A DNA stretch of 64,000 nt, from the NCBI GenBank assembly GCA_023436305.1, contig JAEZJQ010000010.1:1-64000 (forward strand). The letters are read 5' to 3'. Under the pieces are notes generated by a model. The model saw only the letters and a list, made by a program, of their open reading frames with translations. It had not been told where the DNA came from and made no database searches. How positions within the stretch are numbered: the stretch's first letter is position 1; each line of letters begins with the position of its first letter. Positions 43,501-52,798 of this stretch are shown piece after piece. The translations under genes and the position numbers were made by a program. Source of the DNA: Bacillota bacterium. Lineage in GTDB: Bacteria; Bacillota; UBA4882; UBA8346.

Positions 43501-46500
43501 GGGATCAATGGGTAGATACGCGCCTCCGGATTTCAGGGCCCCCAGGATTCCTATAATCAACTCCGGAGATCGTCGGCACATGATGCCCACTAAATGGTTC
43601 GCACCAACCCCCATTTCCCGGAGCTTATGAGCCAGTTGGCCCGATACTTCATCCAATTCCCGGTAGGTCAATTGCCGGTCCCCCATGGCCAGCGCAATCT
43701 GGTCCGGCGTCCGTTCCGCCTGCTCTTTGAAAAGCTGGTGAACCGTCTTTTCCCGGGAGTATTCCACCGTGGTGTTGTTGAAACCGTATAGGACCTGCTG
43801 TTTTTCCGCCGGGGTGAGTATTTCCAGCTCCGCGAGCTTCAGTTCCGGATGGACGACAATGGCCCCCAGGATCGTTTGCAGATGTCCCGCCATCCGCTGC
43901 AACGTCTCCGGGTTATACAGTTTGGCGCAATATTCAAACCGGCAATCCAGCCCGGCATCGTTTTCCAATATTTGTAACGTCAGATCGAACTTAGCGGATT
44001 GATTGGGGATGGGATAGTTCCGGAAACCCGCATCACAACTGGGAGGACTGTCGACCTCCATTTTTTGCAAAATAAACATTACGTCAAATAACGGATTCCG
44101 GCTTAAATCCCTGCGTAATTCCAGTTTTTCCACCAGTTCTTCAAATTGGTAATCTTGATTCTCATAGGCTTTTAACGAATTTTCCCTAACCTCAGCGAGA
44201 AACTCAAGAAAAGTCTTGGTCCCCACGGGAAAATTGCGGAGTGCCAGCGTATTGACCAGCATGCCGATGATCTTTTCCAGGTCGGCATGAGACCGTCCCG
44301 CAATCGGCGAACCAATAACAATATCCTCCTGGCCGCTGTATTTGAATAACAAGATGTAATAGGCCGCCAGTAACACCATGTAAAAAGTAGCGTCCTGGGC
44401 GGCAGCAACGCGGTTGATACCTTCGCTCAGTTCAGGCGGAATCTCAAACCAAACCTCCCCGCCCTCAAAACTCTGCGCCGCCGGGCGGGGATAATCGGAA
44501 GGCAGATTTAACACCGGGATCTCACCGGCGAAACGGGCCAGCCAGTATTCTTCCTGCTTCAAGATGGCGCCGCTTTGCACCAGTTCATTTTGCCAGGCCG
44601 CGTAATCTTTATACTGAATTCGCAACGGAGGCGGTTCCTGCCCGTGATACAAATCAATGAACTCCTGAATCAATAAACGCAACGATGTCCCGTCGGAGAT
44701 GATATGATGCATATCATAGATTAACAGATGTTTCACGGGGGATAACTCAACTAAACCGGACCGTAGCAAAGGAGCCCGGCTTAGATCAAACGGCCGGATA
44801 AAATCTTTCAGTATGGCGCCGATCTCGGTTTCAGCCGCTTGCCGGTAATCAATGCGCAACTTGAGGGTGGGTTCGATATACTGGACCGGCCGGCCATCCA
44901 CAATGGCAAACCGGGTCCGCAGGGACTCATGCCGCCGGATGATGGTGTCAAATACTTCTTCCAAGCGTTTGCGGTCCAGCTTGCCCTCGATGATAGTGGC
45001 ACCGGGGATATTGTAATGAATCTGGTTTCTTTCCATTTGATTCAGGATAAATAACCGTTTCTGGGCGGAAGATACCGGGTAGCAGGCTTGTTCGGCCACC
45101 GGTCGAATGGCGGAGAACCGGTTGGAGCCCGCGCATTGTTGCTCCAGATAACGCGAAAAGTCTTCAAAAATGGGATTCCGCAGCAAATCCACCACTTCCA
45201 GGCGGACGTCCAGGGTTTGATTGACCAGATTGACAATCTGCATGGCGCTGATGGAATCGCCACCCAGTTCAAAAAAGTCATCATGGAGATTGAGGGCCGC
45301 AACTCCAAAAATATTGCCCCAAATTTGCGCGGCGCTTTTCTGGACCGAGCTGAAACCTTGAATGTGCGCGGGCGCGCAAGAACCCCCCTGTAAGACCACG
45401 GATTTGAGAACCTGGGGCTTTTCAATGGTGCTTCCCGATTTCCGGAGTACGCCGGTTTCATTGGCCGGTTGGTTGACGATGGCCGCCCGCAATTCCGGGG
45501 AGATCATGAAAGGCAATGTATCGAAAAGCTCTGGACGGATCACTCCCAAGTTGAGTTCACCAATAACTACCTGGCAGAACTCCTTGGACAGAACTGTTTT
45601 CAGCGCCTGAATCGCCGAGGCCGTGGCAATGGTCTTGAATACTCCGTTGACATTTGCGCCGAAATCAACGGCCATTCCAATTTCCAGCCAGGCGGGCCAG
45701 TTAATGGCCAGCGTCCGCCTTCCTTGTTGCCGGCGGTAGGCCGCATATGAATCCAAATACGAATTGGCCGCCGTATAATCACCCTGCCCGGGCCCGCCCA
45801 ACAGGGCTGTAATTGACGAAAACAATACCATAAAGTCCGGGTTGTCCTTTTGGGTCAACCGGTCCAGAACCCAGGTTCCATGGACTTTGGGACGAATGAC
45901 TTCCTGGAAAGCCTGGTCCGTCTTCCGGATCAGGAAACCATCCCCAGCAACGCCGGCGCCATGAAAAATCCCGTGAATCCGGCCATATTTGGCCCCAATT
46001 TCAGAAATGGCGGCCTCCATCTGATGGTGATCGGCGACATCGGCGGAGTAACAATAAACTTCGGAACCGCTTCGCTCAATTGATTGAATGGCTTCGATTT
46101 TTTTGCATAATTTCCGGTCCTTGCCCTCTGCAAGGATCTGTTCCCACTCCAGCCGCTTTGGCATCGGGGAACGGTTAATCAGGCATAACTTGACTTTGGC
46201 TTCACCCGCCAAAAACCGGGCTACTTCCAGGCCAATGCCCCCGGTCCCGCCGGTAATCAGGTATACGTTACCGTCCTTTATCTCCAAGTCAGTATTCCCA
46301 ACCCCCGCCAAATTAGCAGTTTGAATCTCCGGCAGATATCGTTGACCAGCGCGATAGGCCACCAGATAGTGGCGGTGGGGCGTGCTGATTTCGGCAATGA
46401 TGGCCGGGATACCGGTTGCCTCATCCAGATCGATGGCGCGGCATATCAAGTGAATATTTTCCATGCCCACGGTTTTGCCAAGGCCGATCAAGGTGGCGGC

Positions 46501-49500
46501 TTCCGGATTGAGCCAGGGTTCGGTACCGGTGACCCGGTGAACGTTTCCGGCCACGAGAATGATCTCCACCTCATGTTTCAAATCCGAATCCACCAGGGCT
46601 TTGACCAGATGAACCAGTTGGTTTACCCCTTTGACTTGGGTTTGTTCCAGTTCATGAAGACTGTCGATCTCCCGGTGGTTGCTGATATTCGTTACAAATA
46701 TAATCCGGGCCACATCCCGAAGGCTATGTTCCTGAAAAGTCCGCTGGTAATCCTGATAACTTCCGGTAATCCGCAAGTTTAGTGCGCCGTTTGCCTTACG
46801 CTTGCCAGTCTCGGATTCTTCGCTGATTTGCAGTTCCAGCAGTTCCGTTCCGGCCGACCGCAAACCCGCAATCAGCTCAAGTTCTCTACCGCCAACCGGA
46901 TCTTTGGGCTGTTCATAAACCACCAGTGTTTTAGCGGAGAACGGTTGCGGCGCTCCGGCCGGAACTGCCTCCGGCCGCCAGGCGATTGTGAAATACGGAT
47001 CCGGTTCCCGGATCTCAATTTCACAAGTTTCCGGCAGATCCAGCCAACACCGGTTCCGTTCAAAGGGATACACCGGAAGGCTGACCCGCTGGTAGCTGCC
47101 GTCATGATATAACATATCCCAGGGAATACCGGCGCCTTTGACATATAAACCACAAATCTCGGCCAGTTGGCCATAGGCTTGAGCCGGAGCCGCTAAAATT
47201 TCCGTTAGTTTTTGGACAGCCTGATGGGTAAGTTCTTGCCGTTGGCTTTCGCTTAGTTCATGAGGGTCCTCCGTCCGGCGGTTGCCGGGCACGATACTGT
47301 GATAGTTATAAAACACCCCATCCCCGGTGTTGGCGGTTACATTGGCGGGATTGAACCGGGCCAACTTGGTTTTCAGGTCCGTTTCACCACTGGTGATGAT
47401 CGCCAAACGGTATTTGTAATGTCCCCGGCCGGTATTCGCCGTGTAACAAAGCTGAGCCACGCCCAGCCCGGGGATTTCGCCGATAAACTTCCGATATCGG
47501 ATGATTAAATCTTGCAAGGCCTTCTCGCTCTTGGCCGACAAGGTCAATACATGCCATCCATCATTGGAAACGGGCGTCGCCACCGTGGACGGCGGCGCTT
47601 CCTCAAGGACAATATGACAATTGGTGCCGCTAATCCCGAAAGAGCTAACCCCGCATCGCTTCGGACCCCCATCCGTCTCCCAGCGGCGGAGGGTATGATT
47701 TACATAGAGCGGAGATTCTTCAAAATCAATCTTCCGGTTGGGGACCTGAAAGTGAATGGAGGGCGGTATTTCCTGGTGCTGTAATGCCAAAACCGCCTTG
47801 ATCAATCCCGCCATACCCGCCGCACAATCCGAATGCCCGATATTGGGCTTGATTGAACCAATGGCGCAAAATTGTTTCTTGTCCGTATAGCGTCCGAAAC
47901 TGCGTTTCAAGCCATCGATTTCAATGGGATCGCCCAGTTTGGTCCCCGTGCCGTGGGCTTCAATATATGTAATTGTTTCCGGATCAATACCTGCCTTTTG
48001 CCAGGCTTCAATGATCACCTCTTCCTGGGCGATCACATTGGGGGCGGTAATGCCGATGGAACTGCCGTCCTGGTTGGTGGCGCTACCTTTTATCACAGCA
48101 TAAATATGATCCCCGTCCACCAAGGCTTGGGAGAGCGGTTTCAATAAAACCGAAGCAACTCCCTCACCCCAGACGACCCCATCGGCGTTCTCATCGAAAG
48201 CGCGGGTCCGGAACCCGGCCGACTGGATTCCAAAATCACTGTTATCCTTCACCGGCAAAATGTTGATGCGGATTCCCCCGGCGACAGCCATAGCGCAATC
48301 CCGGTTACGAATACCCTGGCAAGCCAAATGAACCGCCACTAACGAGGATGAACAAGCCGTATCCACCAAAAGCGCCGGACCTTTCAGATTTAACATATAC
48401 GAGATACGGCTGGGAATGATTGATGCGATGTTCCCCGGAGTGGCCATGGCGGAAAACGGTTCAATCCGGTTGGCTAGCTGTCCGTAAAGTGGCCAATTGT
48501 TATAACCTACATAGATTCCGGTCTTACTTCCGGCCAGTTGGTCACCACCATAACCGGCATCCTCAATTGCCTCCCATACATTCTCTAAAAACAGCCGCTG
48601 ATTGGGATCCATCACGCTGGCTTCCTTGGGAGACAGGCGGAAAAACTGGTAGTCAAACTTGTCAATCTCCGCCAAATAGCCTCCCGGGTTATAACTTTGG
48701 ATTTCTTCCCCGATATGGATCGTCTGCCAGAAAACATTTGCATCCCGCTGGCGCAACCCGGGAAATTCCCCGACACTATCCACGCCTTGTTTCAGATTCG
48801 CCCAAAACTCCCGGTAATCCCCGGCCCCGGGGAATTTAGCCGCCATCCCGATAATGGCGATCTCCGGGTCCACTGTTTCGGGAAGATTTTGCGCCGGAGC
48901 AGTTTTGCGCCCGGATTGACCTTTCTGCTCCAAAAACTCCGCCAGCCTGGCAATGGACGGATAGGCGAACAGATCCGCTACTGTGACTTTTCCGGGAAAT
49001 TGTTTGTCAATTAAGGACTGGAGCGACAGCAGTAAAATGGAGTCGCCGCCGATTTCGAAGAAATTATCATGAATGTTCAATTCCTCGAAGCCCAAAACCT
49101 GGCTCCAGATTTGCGCCAGCTTTTGCTCGGTTTCCCGGTAATTTCCGCGGCTGGTTCCGGTAATTTTCACCGGATGGGATTGCGCTAGTTGTGTGGATGA
49201 AATGAATTGAGTTTGCTTCGCTTGCCTTGCTTGAGCCGCTAGCTTTTCCGACAGGGTAAAAGGGAGCAAACCGGCCAGTTCTAAAACGGGGCTGGCCAGA
49301 TTTAGCCGTCCGGCAATCAACCGCTTGGCGCTGCTCTGAAACAGCGCGGCAAACATGGGAATGGCATCCCCCGCCGTAAGCGGCGCAAATACTTGCCGTT
49401 TTTCTTCAATCGCCATCCCTTTGGCCATGCCGGTATCGCCCCAGATGGGCCAGTTGATGGCGAGGGTTTTCCTCCCTTGTTGGTTGCGGTAAAATGAAAA

Positions 49501-52500
49501 AGCGTCTTGATAGGCATTGGCGGCCACATAATCTCCATTCCCCGACCCGCCTGTAACTGTGGCCGCGGATGAAAACAGGATGAAAAAGTCCAACGGATCC
49601 GTTGTGGTTAAATGATCCAGCAGCCATGTTCCCTGAACTTTGGGAGCGAGTGTCTTCCTAAGGTGGGCAGCATCCATATCCCGCATCAATCCGCCACCCA
49701 CGACTCCGGCGCAATGGACAATTCCATGAACCGGCCCCCACTTGGCACGGACTGCTTGCAATACTGTCCGTAATTCCTGTTCTCTAGCAATATCGGCGCT
49801 GTAACACACCACTTCCGAACCGCTTGCTTCAATTTCACGAATGGCGGCGATCCGATCCGCAATGGCCGAGCCGGGCTCCCGTTGTAGGATAGCGTCCCAT
49901 TCATGGCGTTCCGGCAAGGGAGTCCGGTTGATCAACACCAAATTCACCGTATTTTGAGAGGCTAGGTATTTCCCGATAGCGAGCCCGATGCCACCGGCAC
50001 CCCCGGTAATGAGATACACCCCATCACGGCGAATCCCAGGTGCTTGAGCCGTCGGATCAGGGAGAGCCCCGGTGAGTTCCTCCACATACCGTTTCCCGGC
50101 GCGATAAGCCGCTTGATAATGGGTATCATTGAATTTCAATTCGGCGATGATTTGGTTTACGCCGGTTTGATCGTCAATATCAATACAACGGCATTTCAAA
50201 TCGGGATTTTCGATGCCTAACGTCTTCCCCAAACCAAACAGGGTAGCATTTCCCGGATTCAGCCAAGGTTCGTTTCCGGTCACTTCATGAACCCCTGCGG
50301 AGATTAACCAGAGATTCACTTTCAGCTTACGGCCGGACAGGGACTTCGCCAGGTATAACAGGCTGAAGACTCCCATTTCCTGCTGCGCCGCCAACTCATC
50401 CGGATTTTGAGCCGCCGCCGCGCCGCTTACGGTCAACATATGAATGATGGTAACTTCATTTTGGACCGGGAGGGTTTCCATCAGCTTTTGATATCCGGCT
50501 TCGGAGTTTGGAATCTGATAGCAGTTGCCCGCCTGTTGAAATTCCGCGCCGGTGGTAATTTCAGCAACGTCACAACCCGCTTCGCACAGCGCTTTTTCGA
50601 GGCCATCCAGCCGGTTGCCGGAAGTGGCGGCGGAATTTTTTAAAATAATAATCTGCCTGGGGCTGAATGACGCCTGGTTTGATTCGGCCAAATCAGCCGG
50701 TTGCCAGGCCATGGCATAATAAATGTCCGGCCCGGCCCAAGACGCGAATTGGGATTTTGCTTGCACCGGCAAAAGCCAACACCGGGTCCTTTCAAACGGG
50801 TATACGGGCGCATGGATTTTTTGCCGTTCTTCGCCCTGGTAGAGCTTTTCCCAGTCAAGCTCCGCCCCTTGGATATATAATTCCCAAAGCTGAACCGGTA
50901 TTTCATGTTTCTTGGTATTGGAGGCAGCCCACTCATTTAATTTTTCCCCGGCAAGCTTTGTCAACTCTTTGACTTGAGATTCGGTACGTTCGCTTTTATC
51001 ATGAATATCCTTATCTGCGGACACCGGTTTATGTACTCCATAAAAGATGCCGTTTATGGCGGCCCCGGGTGCTGTTTCTGCCGGATAAAACCCTGTCAGT
51101 TTTGCGACCAAATCATGATAATTATCGAATACCACCAATAACCGGCAATAATAATGACCGCGCCCGGTATTGAGTGTATAACAATAATCTTTCAGATTTA
51201 TCCCCGGGTGGTTTTTCAGGAATTCAAGCTGCTTTACGACGAATTTTACTAATATCTTTTCATTTTTGGCGGACATGGCCAAAAATCCCTTTGTGTCAGT
51301 TACATCCGGGTGTTCTTGTTCATTATTTTCCAGAGCTTCCTCCAATACGATATGACAATTGGTACCGCTAAATCCGAAGGAGCTCACGCCGCAACGCCGG
51401 GGATAACCGTCGGTTTGCCAGGGTATGACTCGATCGCTGACAAAGACCGGCGAATCCATAAAATTGATCTTGCGGTTGGGCGTATCAAAATATAAGGTGG
51501 GCGGTAATTCCCGGTGTTTTAAAGCCAATACCGCTTTTACGAGCCCCGCCATTCCTGCCATACTATCCAAATGCCCGATATTGGACTTCACTGAACCGAT
51601 GGCGCAGAATTGTTTTTTCGGAGTGAATTTGCGAAACGCTTTTTGAATTCCGTCAATCTCAATGGGATCACCCAGTTTGGTGCCGGTTCCATGCGCTTCA
51701 ATATAAGTAATCGTCTCGGGATCAATATCCGCCTCCCGCCAGGCCTTCATGATGACTTCCGCTTGCGCAATCGAATTGGGGGCGGTAAGACCGGCAGACC
51801 GGCCATCATGATTGACAGCGCTGCCTTTGATAATCGCATGGATATGATCATGATCACGTAATGCTTTCTGATACGGCTTGATCAATAAGGCCGCCACGCC
51901 TTCCCCCCAGATGGTTCCATCGGAATGCTCATCAAAGGCTTTGGTTTTGTTGCTTTTGGATACCAAGCCCAGTTCTGAATCGTTCACACCGACGGCTGGG
52001 GTTAAAGTGATTCTGACGCCCCCGGCGATGGCCTGATCGCAATCCCCGTTCATAATTCCTTTACAGGCGAAATGAACCGCCACCAATGAAGAGGAACAAG
52101 CGGTATCAATCAATACACACGGCCCTTTAAAGTTTAAAAGATAAGCGATTCGGCCGACGGTCACCGGCGGCAGGTTTCCGGTCACCGAAATGGCGGCGGC
52201 CAGCGGTTCATGTTTAGCAATGAATTGCCCGTAATTCCGTTCGCTATTATAACCCAAATAAATACCGGTTTGGCTACCGGACAGTTTTTTACCACCGTAA
52301 CCCGCATCCTCCAGGGCTTCCCAAGCGGTTTCCAAAAAAAGCCGCTGGTGGGGATCCATTAAACTAGCTTCCTTGGGTGATATCTGAAAAAACTTGGCAT
52401 CAAACTCAGCGATGGTTTGCAAATACCCACCGGAATTGAATTTGAATTCATGTTGGTCCGAATTCCAAAAGCTTTGAATAAATGGAGCACTGTCGATTTG

Positions 52501-52743
52501 CCGCGCCGCCGGATAATCACTGATACAATCCAGCCCTCCACGAATATTCCCCCAAAACTCATCCATATTATTAGCCTGGGGAAATTTTACAGCAATGCCC
52601 ACGATAGCCATATCTTCATGGCGCGCTACCCGGCCATCGGTTCCCTCATCTTTCAAGATAACCTTTAGTAACTCGGCGGCCTCTTGCTTATCAATTTTGC
52701 CTTGCTTGGAATGTTGGACAATTAATTGGACTAAATCGTTCAT
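40510..52743 (-). CDS. hybrid PKS-NRPS, KS-KR-ACP-KS-KR-ACP-C-A(Gly)-PCP-C
   Basis: 4077 residues; ATG at 52743 with AAAGGA upstream. KS1 about 45-470 (Cys in DTACSSS near 213), post-KS docking-type linker ending PVYPFERTRCW, KR1 (TGGAGGIG near 911), ACP1 near 1231. KS2 about 1295-1720 (Cys near 1463), KR2 (TGGTGGIG near 2166), ACP2 near 2496. No AT or AT remnant in either PKS module, as in trans-AT systems. C domain about 2545-2985 with HHIISDG. A domain about 3020-3500, pocket DILQMGMIWK, close to the Gly code DILQLGLIWK. PCP near 3568, then a full C domain (about 3615-4060) with no partner in cis, so it condenses onto the Phe PCP of the next NRPS protein. KRs lack the LDD motif. The tail, DTDSADFQF, is the acidic/F-x-F type. 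Confidence 0.97.
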   Translation of the reverse strand: MNDLVQLIVQHSKQGKIDKQEAAELLKVILKDEGTDGRVARHEDMAIVGIAVKFPQANNMDEFWGNIRGGLDCISDYPAARQIDSAPFIQSFWNSDQHEFKFNSGGYLQTIAEFDAKFFQISPKEASLMDPHQRLFLETAWEALEDAGYGGKKLSGSQTGIYLGYNSERNYGQFIAKHEPLAAAISVTGNLPPVTVGRIAYLLNFKGPCVLIDTACSSSLVAVHFACKGIMNGDCDQAIAGGVRITLTPAVGVNDSELGLVSKSNKTKAFDEHSDGTIWGEGVAALLIKPYQKALRDHDHIHAIIKGSAVNHDGRSAGLTAPNSIAQAEVIMKAWREADIDPETITYIEAHGTGTKLGDPIEIDGIQKAFRKFTPKKQFCAIGSVKSNIGHLDSMAGMAGLVKAVLALKHRELPPTLYFDTPNRKINFMDSPVFVSDRVIPWQTDGYPRRCGVSSFGFSGTNCHIVLEEALENNEQEHPDVTDTKGFLAMSAKNEKILVKFVVKQLEFLKNHPGINLKDYCYTLNTGRGHYYCRLLVVFDNYHDLVAKLTGFYPAETAPGAAINGIFYGVHKPVSADKDIHDKSERTESQVKELTKLAGEKLNEWAASNTKKHEIPVQLWELYIQGAELDWEKLYQGEERQKIHAPVYPFERTRCWLLPVQAKSQFASWAGPDIYYAMAWQPADLAESNQASFSPRQIIILKNSAATSGNRLDGLEKALCEAGCDVAEITTGAEFQQAGNCYQIPNSEAGYQKLMETLPVQNEVTIIHMLTVSGAAAAQNPDELAAQQEMGVFSLLYLAKSLSGRKLKVNLWLISAGVHEVTGNEPWLNPGNATLFGLGKTLGIENPDLKCRCIDIDDQTGVNQIIAELKFNDTHYQAAYRAGKRYVEELTGALPDPTAQAPGIRRDGVYLITGGAGGIGLAIGKYLASQNTVNLVLINRTPLPERHEWDAILQREPGSAIADRIAAIREIEASGSEVVCYSADIAREQELRTVLQAVRAKWGPVHGIVHCAGVVGGGLMRDMDAAHLRKTLAPKVQGTWLLDHLTTTDPLDFFILFSSAATVTGGSGNGDYVAANAYQDAFSFYRNQQGRKTLAINWPIWGDTGMAKGMAIEEKRQVFAPLTAGDAIPMFAALFQSSAKRLIAGRLNLASPVLELAGLLPFTLSEKLAAQARQAKQTQFISSTQLAQSHPVKITGTSRGNYRETEQKLAQIWSQVLGFEELNIHDNFFEIGGDSILLLSLQSLIDKQFPGKVTVADLFAYPSIARLAEFLEQKGQSGRKTAPAQNLPETVDPEIAIIGMAAKFPGAGDYREFWANLKQGVDSVGEFPGLRQRDANVFWQTIHIGEEIQSYNPGGYLAEIDKFDYQFFRLSPKEASVMDPNQRLFLENVWEAIEDAGYGGDQLAGSKTGIYVGYNNWPLYGQLANRIEPFSAMATPGNIASIIPSRISYMLNLKGPALLVDTACSSSLVAVHLACQGIRNRDCAMAVAGGIRINILPVKDNSDFGIQSAGFRTRAFDENADGVVWGEGVASVLLKPLSQALVDGDHIYAVIKGSATNQDGSSIGITAPNVIAQEEVIIEAWQKAGIDPETITYIEAHGTGTKLGDPIEIDGLKRSFGRYTDKKQFCAIGSIKPNIGHSDCAAGMAGLIKAVLALQHQEIPPSIHFQVPNRKIDFEESPLYVNHTLRRWETDGGPKRCGVSSFGISGTNCHIVLEEAPPSTVATPVSNDGWHVLTLSAKSEKALQDLIIRYRKFIGEIPGLGVAQLCYTANTGRGHYKYRLAIITSGETDLKTKLARFNPANVTANTGDGVFYNYHSIVPGNRRTEDPHELSESQRQELTHQAVQKLTEILAAPAQAYGQLAEICGLYVKGAGIPWDMLYHDGSYQRVSLPVYPFERNRCWLDLPETCEIEIREPDPYFTIAWRPEAVPAGAPQPFSAKTLVVYEQPKDPVGGRELELIAGLRSAGTELLELQISEESETGKRKANGALNLRITGSYQDYQRTFQEHSLRDVARIIFVTNISNHREIDSLHELEQTQVKGVNQLVHLVKALVDSDLKHEVEIILVAGNVHRVTGTEPWLNPEAATLIGLGKTVGMENIHLICRAIDLDEATGIPAIIAEISTPHRHYLVAYRAGQRYLPEIQTANLAGVGNTDLEIKDGNVYLITGGTGGIGLEVARFLAGEAKVKLCLINRSPMPKRLEWEQILAEGKDRKLCKKIEAIQSIERSGSEVYCYSADVADHHQMEAAISEIGAKYGRIHGIFHGAGVAGDGFLIRKTDQAFQEVIRPKVHGTWVLDRLTQKDNPDFMVLFSSITALLGGPGQGDYTAANSYLDSYAAYRRQQGRRTLAINWPAWLEIGMAVDFGANVNGVFKTIATASAIQALKTVLSKEFCQVVIGELNLGVIRPELFDTLPFMISPELRAAIVNQPANETGVLRKSGSTIEKPQVLKSVVLQGGSCAPAHIQGFSSVQKSAAQIWGNIFGVAALNLHDDFFELGGDSISAMQIVNLVNQTLDVRLEVVDLLRNPIFEDFSRYLEQQCAGSNRFSAIRPVAEQACYPVSSAQKRLFILNQMERNQIHYNIPGATIIEGKLDRKRLEEVFDTIIRRHESLRTRFAIVDGRPVQYIEPTLKLRIDYRQAAETEIGAILKDFIRPFDLSRAPLLRSGLVELSPVKHLLIYDMHHIISDGTSLRLLIQEFIDLYHGQEPPPLRIQYKDYAAWQNELVQSGAILKQEEYWLARFAGEIPVLNLPSDYPRPAAQSFEGGEVWFEIPPELSEGINRVAAAQDATFYMVLLAAYYILLFKYSGQEDIVIGSPIAGRSHADLEKIIGMLVNTLALRNFPVGTKTFLEFLAEVRENSLKAYENQDYQFEELVEKLELRRDLSRNPLFDVMFILQKMEVDSPPSCDAGFRNYPIPNQSAKFDLTLQILENDAGLDCRFEYCAKLYNPETLQRMAGHLQTILGAIVVHPELKLAELEILTPAEKQQVLYGFNNTTVEYSREKTVHQLFKEQAERTPDQIALAMGDRQLTYRELDEVSGQLAHKLREMGVGANHLVGIMCRRSPELIIGILGALKSGGAYLPIDPDYPGHRIQYILEDGKVQILLTNGGLTPPSGFNGATLQLDEGLVNQSGKTYHANQSSSRDLAYVIHTSGSTGTPKGVMIEHRGVHNFIRGVMGRIDFSVAQTILALTTVSFDIFGLETLLPLTLGLKVVIAAESEQRDSQLLSSLIIDQRVDLLQITPSRLRLLLLDPGSFACFERLSAIMIGGEALPEDLFRQVRRLTPARIYNMYGPTETTIWSTIKDLTAGGGLNIGTPIANTRIYIVNSGLHPQPVGIPGEICIAGDGLARGYWGKPDLTSEKFIPVPDSLFQNTGAHFTDTGDGWAIDNFAQSAAALEQLNQHNAQPMMYKTGDLGRWRADGNIEFLGRIDHQVKVRGYRIELGEIEGWLAQHEAVKEAVVIVRDDAHGEKYLCAYLTGRKELTVQELRQHLEENLPEYMIPAFFVQLEDLPLTPNGKLDRKAIAAKDPEPGTGIATGVEYEAPCNEVEQKLAAIWEEVLGISSVGINDNFFSQGGNSMKAVTLMLRVNQELNTQLPLQKVFEIPTIKALAKFITTMTPDTHTAIQPVPRQDYYPVSSAQKRTYLLSQHADAGTSFNLFNAVIIEGGLEIPRLENAFRLLIDRHESLRTSFKLMSGEIVQQIEDAVDFKLGYQEWEPADKTPEPERIENELRRLVQPFDLSRAPLFRANLVKIREGRYLLVYDMHHIISDGTSMAIIMKELVMLYYDRELPVLRIQYKDFAAWQNQLLNSEAVKQQEAYWLKKFAGGIPVLNLRLDYPRPDVKGFEGDDLRFTISLELTAGLNRLALQTEATLFMVLFAAYNILLHKYTGQEDIIIGSNVAGRSHPDLENIIGMYLNILPLRNYPKADRTFREFLAEVKTNTLEAFANQDCQFEIFLAKLNLQRDLSRNPLFDTVFTMQDFRNTAIQIDEVRFTQVKFSPKVSRMDLMFMLSETDTGIEVIVEYSTQLFKRSRIESISKHYQEILSQIVTNPDIRIRDLVIANQLLTAATMISDTDSADFQF
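45365..45378. repeat. GC-alternating palindrome inside coding linker
   Basis: TGCGCG-GG-CGCGCA lies in the linker between KR2 and ACP2 of the 4077-residue protein, encoding CAPAH. The reading frame is preserved. Confidence 0.5.
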
Positions 52744-52798
52744 CGTTACCGTCCTTTGAGTTGGTTACCGTCCGGCGTAAGACAGTTACAACGGATTG

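Noticed and set aside
46321..46782. 153-codon plus-strand frame
   Set aside because: Antisense to the structural part of KR2 in the 4077-residue protein; no start signal.
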